From the NCBI GenBank assembly GCA_963931925.1, contig OZ007580.1, positions 9,976,001-10,040,000 of the forward strand: 64,000 nt of DNA, given 5' to 3'. The notes under the pieces are model-generated. The model had not been told where the DNA came from, searched no databases, and saw only the letters and a program-made list of their open reading frames with translations. A program made the position numbers and the translations under genes. Positions 59,951 to 64,000 of this stretch are shown piece after piece (within the stretch, counting starts at the first letter, position 1; each line of letters opens with the position of its first letter). The DNA is from Onchidella celtica. Taxonomy: Eukaryota; Mollusca; Gastropoda; Systellommatophora; Onchidiidae.

Positions 59951-60859
59951 CAGAACAAGAAATAATAAAACAAGTAAAGTGAGGTGTAAATGCCAAGGGC
60001 AGCGAACCTCCTAAAATAAAGACCTCAAATCGTCGGGACCAACTTCGAAAACAAAATTTAATTAAGAATAGTATGTATCTGCAATTTCATGCAGCCATCG
60101 CAGACTACATTATCTTCTATCTCTATTCTGTATAAAAAAAAAAGCAAGGAAAAAAAATTCACTGCTGCGAGGAAGAAATGCCCAGACCTGAAAAAATTAC
60201 ATGTGAAAGATAGTTCTTTTTGCTACCATGTCTATTCCTTTGACATGAAAGCGAAGTATCGTAATTTTGTAATAAATGAAAATAGGCCTAAAAACATCGA
60301 ATAATGCTTTCTCCTCAACAATGATGGCCTCCCTCCTACCTCTGTTTTGTTTCGACTTTAGTACCGTGCATGTCATAAAAAGTAACCATATCAAGCTTGG
60401 TGCGCAGTGTCCTGGCGCGCATGAGTTCTGGAGCAGGACTGCAGATTACTACTTTTATTGTAAGAGAGAGAGAGAGAGAGAGTACGTCATCGAATAATGC
60501 TTGCCATGCGGGTGTTACTGTGCCAGTTGTGAGTTGTTTTCTTCCTAGATGTACATAATCTGTGTGCTGATTGTGCGTGTTGTTTGCAACCCGTTCTTTG
60601 AAAGGGCCCTTACGCTAGTTTCTTAAAATGAATTTAGGGAAAACCACAAGTTTGTGTTGTTTTTGTTTTTTTTTGTGTGGATGTCTCGGACTCGAGTGTT
60701 CACGGCTAAAGTCTTGCAGTTCGCTCTTTTTATATTGACAGTATTTACAGATTAATACAGATGTGTAACTTCTGCTTCTTTTGGACATCAAACATGAAAA
60801 ACGCATGAGCAAACATCTTTATAAATTCACCCTCATTCAATATTTACCACATACACACG

Positions 60860-60867
60860 CGTATGTA

Positions 60868-60935
<68 letters not shown>

Positions 60936-60975
60936 GGTGGGTGGGTGGGTGGGTGGGGGGGGGGGGCGCGCGCGC
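60860..60975. repeat. Compound microsatellite (GTAT)n(GT)n(GGGT)n(G)n(CG)n
   Basis: A run of GT repeats changes into GGGT repeats, then a G run, then alternating CG. Alternating purine-pyrimidine and G-rich blocks of this kind can adopt Z-DNA or quadruplex forms. No coding meaning. Confidence 0.9.
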
Positions 60976-61602
60976 ATCCTACAGTACAGCTGAAAGGTGC
61001 GCAGCGTAATTCCCATGTGTGCAGAGCCGTGTAATTTTAGCATTGACACATTTGCAATTAGCACAACTGGACGAATAGATCAGAAATATACAAATAATGA
61101 AAATCTTATGACATAGCAAAGTATAACTGTAATTGTGCAAACAGGTAAAAGGTGAGAGTACTGAGAGATGATCTGTCATAAATCTCCATGCTCATAAATG
61201 TGCACTCAGGGTAGCAGGATCCGTAAATCAGAAATGAGTGTAGACATAATGATCTACGTTCTCAATGTTTATTGTTCATAAAACTTTGGTTCATAGGCCA
61301 ACATACAACACTGAAACTGCTGAAGCTCACAACGACGCAGGTTTGCACTTTGGTTAGTTTTTCCATAAGACACATGACCTGGCTGAGGCATGCTCTTCTT
61401 CGTTTGTGTCGAGTATGAAATGTGGTTATCTAGGCAAAGCTCAGAGGCTCAAAGGAAGAAAACTTTATTAAACAACATAAAATGTCCAGCGGAAGAGTCT
61501 GTTTCCCCGGAAAACCATTATCTTTCCAGAGTTCTTGGCTAGTGGTGATGATTTCCGTCAGCAGACAGCAGTGTACAGAAAAGATGGGGGCAAAAAAAAA
61601 AA

Positions 61603-61669
61603 GGGGGGGGGGGAACTGTACAAACTTGCCATATTGAAAGTTAACGATACTCCCCCCCCCCCCCCCCCC
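61603..61669. repeat. Facing poly-G and poly-C runs
   Basis: About 11 G at 61603-61613 and about 18 C at 61652-61669, separated by 38 bases of normal sequence. They could pair as an inverted repeat. Confidence 0.8.
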
Positions 61670-62336
61670 TCAACCAGTATGGTCCTTTTTCAGACGTATC
61701 TATGGGAGAAAAATTAGACCATGACAGTGTCATGGGGAGAGACTAATACTAAACTCGGGATTGAAATTATCTGAAATTTAAGAAACCAGATAAGGAGTTT
61801 TATTCATTTATTGCTCTGCCGATTTCTGAGACCGTGCATGCAGGCTGGAAGGAAATTTGGGAGGCCCGTTGTGGCAGGTGAAGGTGACGGTTTTGTTAAA
61901 AGTTTTATGGTTATAATTGAGACAAAAAATGACCAGGTGAAGAATTCAGATAGGTTTATTTTTTTGGTAAGTTTTAAAGTGAATTTGGAAAGAACAACAA
62001 CAGCAATACAAATTTATTCCCGAGACCTAATGTTCTCAAGCCGCCACAATTTCCAAAAAACAACAACAACGCCCAAACGATCAACTGTGGTTAGGAACGA
62101 AGGGATAGGGAAATCTGCCCAGAAACCTGCTAACTTATACTGAGTTTTTCTGTCATTGTATTTGACATAAGCTACGATTTTCGTGTGGAAAAGTGTAACC
62201 AATTGGCATTCTATCAATTTAGATAGTTAAGACATTTCCCTTTCACTCAGTGCAGTTGGAAAGAGTTGCGGTAGTTTACTACAGAAACCACATTTAAGGC
62301 TTACTGGTCTCCTCTGCCTTCGGAGTTGCTTCAAAC

Positions 62337-63717
62337 TCAGCATGATGAGGACAAGTTGGGAAAGTCAAAGACATGATGATTACTTTTGGGATTGTCGTCG
62401 TCTTTTATATCCTCGTTGATTATCATTGGATTATAGGTGAAAAACGACAGTGATTTGGGGCGGATATAACCGTCAGTGCCGATACAACTATCGAATTTGT
62501 CGATGTTGATGGGAATCTCCACATCTTCGTACTGATGGCTCAGAGATGTATTTGAAGTATGAAATGATCGTGGCGTTAAGTAATCGATGTTAGTGTCAAA
62601 TGGGTTTTCTACAGGTAATTCACTCACAAGCTGACCAGATTTTCGTTCTGTTTCATGTGCTGGAAAATTACCTGAGGTACGACGCATTGTGGCTGCAGGT
62701 GGGGATGGCGGTTGTGGAGATTGGATACGTACCAACTGCTCCCGGTTGATGGATGTGTACAGTGCGCCACAGCTCTGTGAGCTGACAGAGCGGGCGTAAG
62801 ACATTTCTTCTTCAATCCTTTGATGGCCAACGTGTCGTTGACGACATAAACGAAAAGCTCTGAAAACTCGGGGCGTGAGAAGGACTAGTATTGTGCATAA
62901 GAACACGCCAGCAGCCACGTAAACGACCAGCAACGCTCTCTCAGTGGCACTCATGCTGTCATTCTGTTTGGCTTCTTTGGAGACTTCTGGGACTGGAGTG
63001 TTCTTCACCTCTTCAATCTTATCCGTAGTCTCTGTGTGTATCGGCCTGCTAACTGTAACCCTATTTTGTGACACCCTGTTCTCAATCGTCAGGTTTAAAC
63101 GTATTGACTGTTCCAGATTGGGGTGGAATTCTGTCAAGTTCGGATACATTTTTACCAACAGCCGAACCATGCCTGTACAATTGCCATTTGCCCATGCATG
63201 GCAAACAGAAGAGTAGTAGCTGTAATTATTGACAGTACTATGGTACAGAGTATTCTCTACACCAGTCAAGACTTCAGACATTGGGGTTTTCTGGTGTGTC
63301 CCATCATCTGTGGCATTTGTGTTTCGACATTCTTGAAATACTTGGCATTTGATGCCAGGGTACACTTGTGGAGTTTTGCAAGTGATAACCAGTGTACCAT
63401 TACGCAGAAGTAAAGGTTCTTCACATTCAGGATTTTCTGGTAAGCGATAAATGGACAGGACATACTGGTGAATCTCTTTATATCCCGTGTGCATGTTCCG
63501 TATGTTACAAGTCAGGACATTGTCTCTCATGCCTGGTGTTGCACTGTTCACGCGTAAAGTGTTAATGTATAACCCATCTTTCAGGAAGAGAGTAGATTTG
63601 AATCTGGTAGTCTCATAGACTACACATGTCTGGTCTCCTGTGAAACAGCTGGAAAATTTAGACTTATCTGACTCACTGACAGCTGCTATGTCATGGCCCT
63701 TGTTCCACCAGATATAT
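62337..63717 (-). CDS. Receptor-like single-pass membrane protein 4, terminal exon
   Basis: The exon begins after an AG at 63719-63718 with one base and then 459 codons (phase 2), the same phase and position as in receptor 1. The earlier exons lie beyond the window. Residue order: Y-I-W-W opening; CFTGDQTC at 24-31 and C70, with the same 39-residue step as receptor 1; second module C98, C113, C124 and C172 with PQVYPGIKCQ at 116-125; a stem with several N-glycosylation sequons; transmembrane helix at about 260-283; cytoplasmic tail of about 175 residues. Tail tyrosines include LYTSIN (320), DYLTP (379), QYEDV (396), GYIRP (417) and TYNPM (428), plus a proline-rich patch SPQPPSPPAA. An upstream GTG at 63551 is not the start. 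A cell-surface signalling role is inferred; no named family was recognised. Confidence 0.78.
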
Positions 63718-64000
63718 CTGGAATAGTGTCAGTTCACATGAATGAGTATCTTATGACCCAGTAGATTGGTCTAGCATGCGTTAGAGGTAATGTATAAAGT
63801 GAATGCTAAATCTTGCGTGGCAGAGTACTACTGATAGTTTAAGGTGGAAATAGAATATCTGAAACGTTTGAAATAAACATAAGAAGACACAAGCTAGTTT
63901 TTTAATTGAACGAAAATCCCTGCTTGGCGATGAAGGCCTTATAATTAACAAAGACATGTCGTTGGTTGTTACCTTCTGTTATCCTGTATTGTGCATTCAT
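63718..64000. other. Intron upstream of receptor 4 terminal exon
   Basis: The acceptor ends TATTCCAG. Nothing else coding is visible up to the window edge. The 5' exons encoding the signal peptide and the start of the first Ig-like module should lie outside. Confidence 0.5.

Larger units (their letters stand above)
54906..62336. other. Long intergenic/intron stretch without supported genes
   Basis: No exon or ORF here has convincing support. It contains poly-C runs (about 56211 and 59933), an A/T-rich patch at 55950, a pair of diverged blocks around GAATTTTGATACMAAA (55657 and 56561), a SINE fragment, a GT/GGGT microsatellite and paired poly-G/poly-C runs near 61603-61669. The rightmost part probably includes the 3' untranslated region of the receptor gene that ends at 62337. 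Confidence 0.4.

Overview
The window is eukaryotic, AT-rich, intron-rich and dense in transposons. It is most likely from an invertebrate animal, probably a mollusc. That placement is inferred from the mix of a Gmr1-type Ty3/gypsy element, an L1/Tx1-type LINE, RTE-like LINEs, tRNA-like SINE fragments and small spliced exons with animal-type splice sites. No species can be named from the sequence.

Layout, left to right. (1) 480-8288, plus strand: nine short exons, all phase-compatible, form the 3' end of an unrecognised coiled-coil gene. (2) From 9547 to the right edge, minus strand: four spaced, same-strand genes for single-pass membrane proteins. Their terminal exons are at 9547-11080, 21730-23675, 35988-37312 and 62337-63717, and extra ectodomain exons are proposed at 25132-25224, 25303-25386 and 40385-40601. 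The outer two share a two-module cysteine-rich, Ig-like ectodomain. They have the same intron phase, the same CFxGxxxC spacing and a CxxPxVYPGIxCQxF block. The inner two share a juxtamembrane YRH/LR/SW motif and have long cytoplasmic tails rich in tyrosine motifs, including two ITIM-consensus sites in the second gene. This looks like a tandem receptor family and is the most interesting host content.

(3) 29561-34155: a three-deep LINE nest. A minus-strand LINE is split by a second minus-strand LINE, which is split by a near-complete plus-strand RTE-like LINE with a 13-bp target duplication. Next to it lie a 110-bp MITE with perfect 16-bp inverted ends and a hairpin element of about 175 bp. (4) 41368-54526: an LTR retrotransposon with two 615-bp LTRs, a CTCAG target duplication, a proline-tRNA-type primer binding site and the unusual domain order Gag-protease-integrase-RT-RNase H. 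Its leader is interrupted by a minus-strand L1/Tx1 LINE whose two ORFs both appear intact (42045-48577, 15-bp target duplication). (5) The rest is intron or intergenic DNA with SINE copies, poly-G/poly-C runs, microsatellites and a recent 299-bp tandem duplication.

How the parts relate: the receptor array is the host theme, and the mobile elements fill the long introns and spacers between its members. The LTR element sits at the 3' edge of a candidate plus-strand exon. No bacterial features, CRISPR arrays, rRNA genes or intact tRNA genes were seen.
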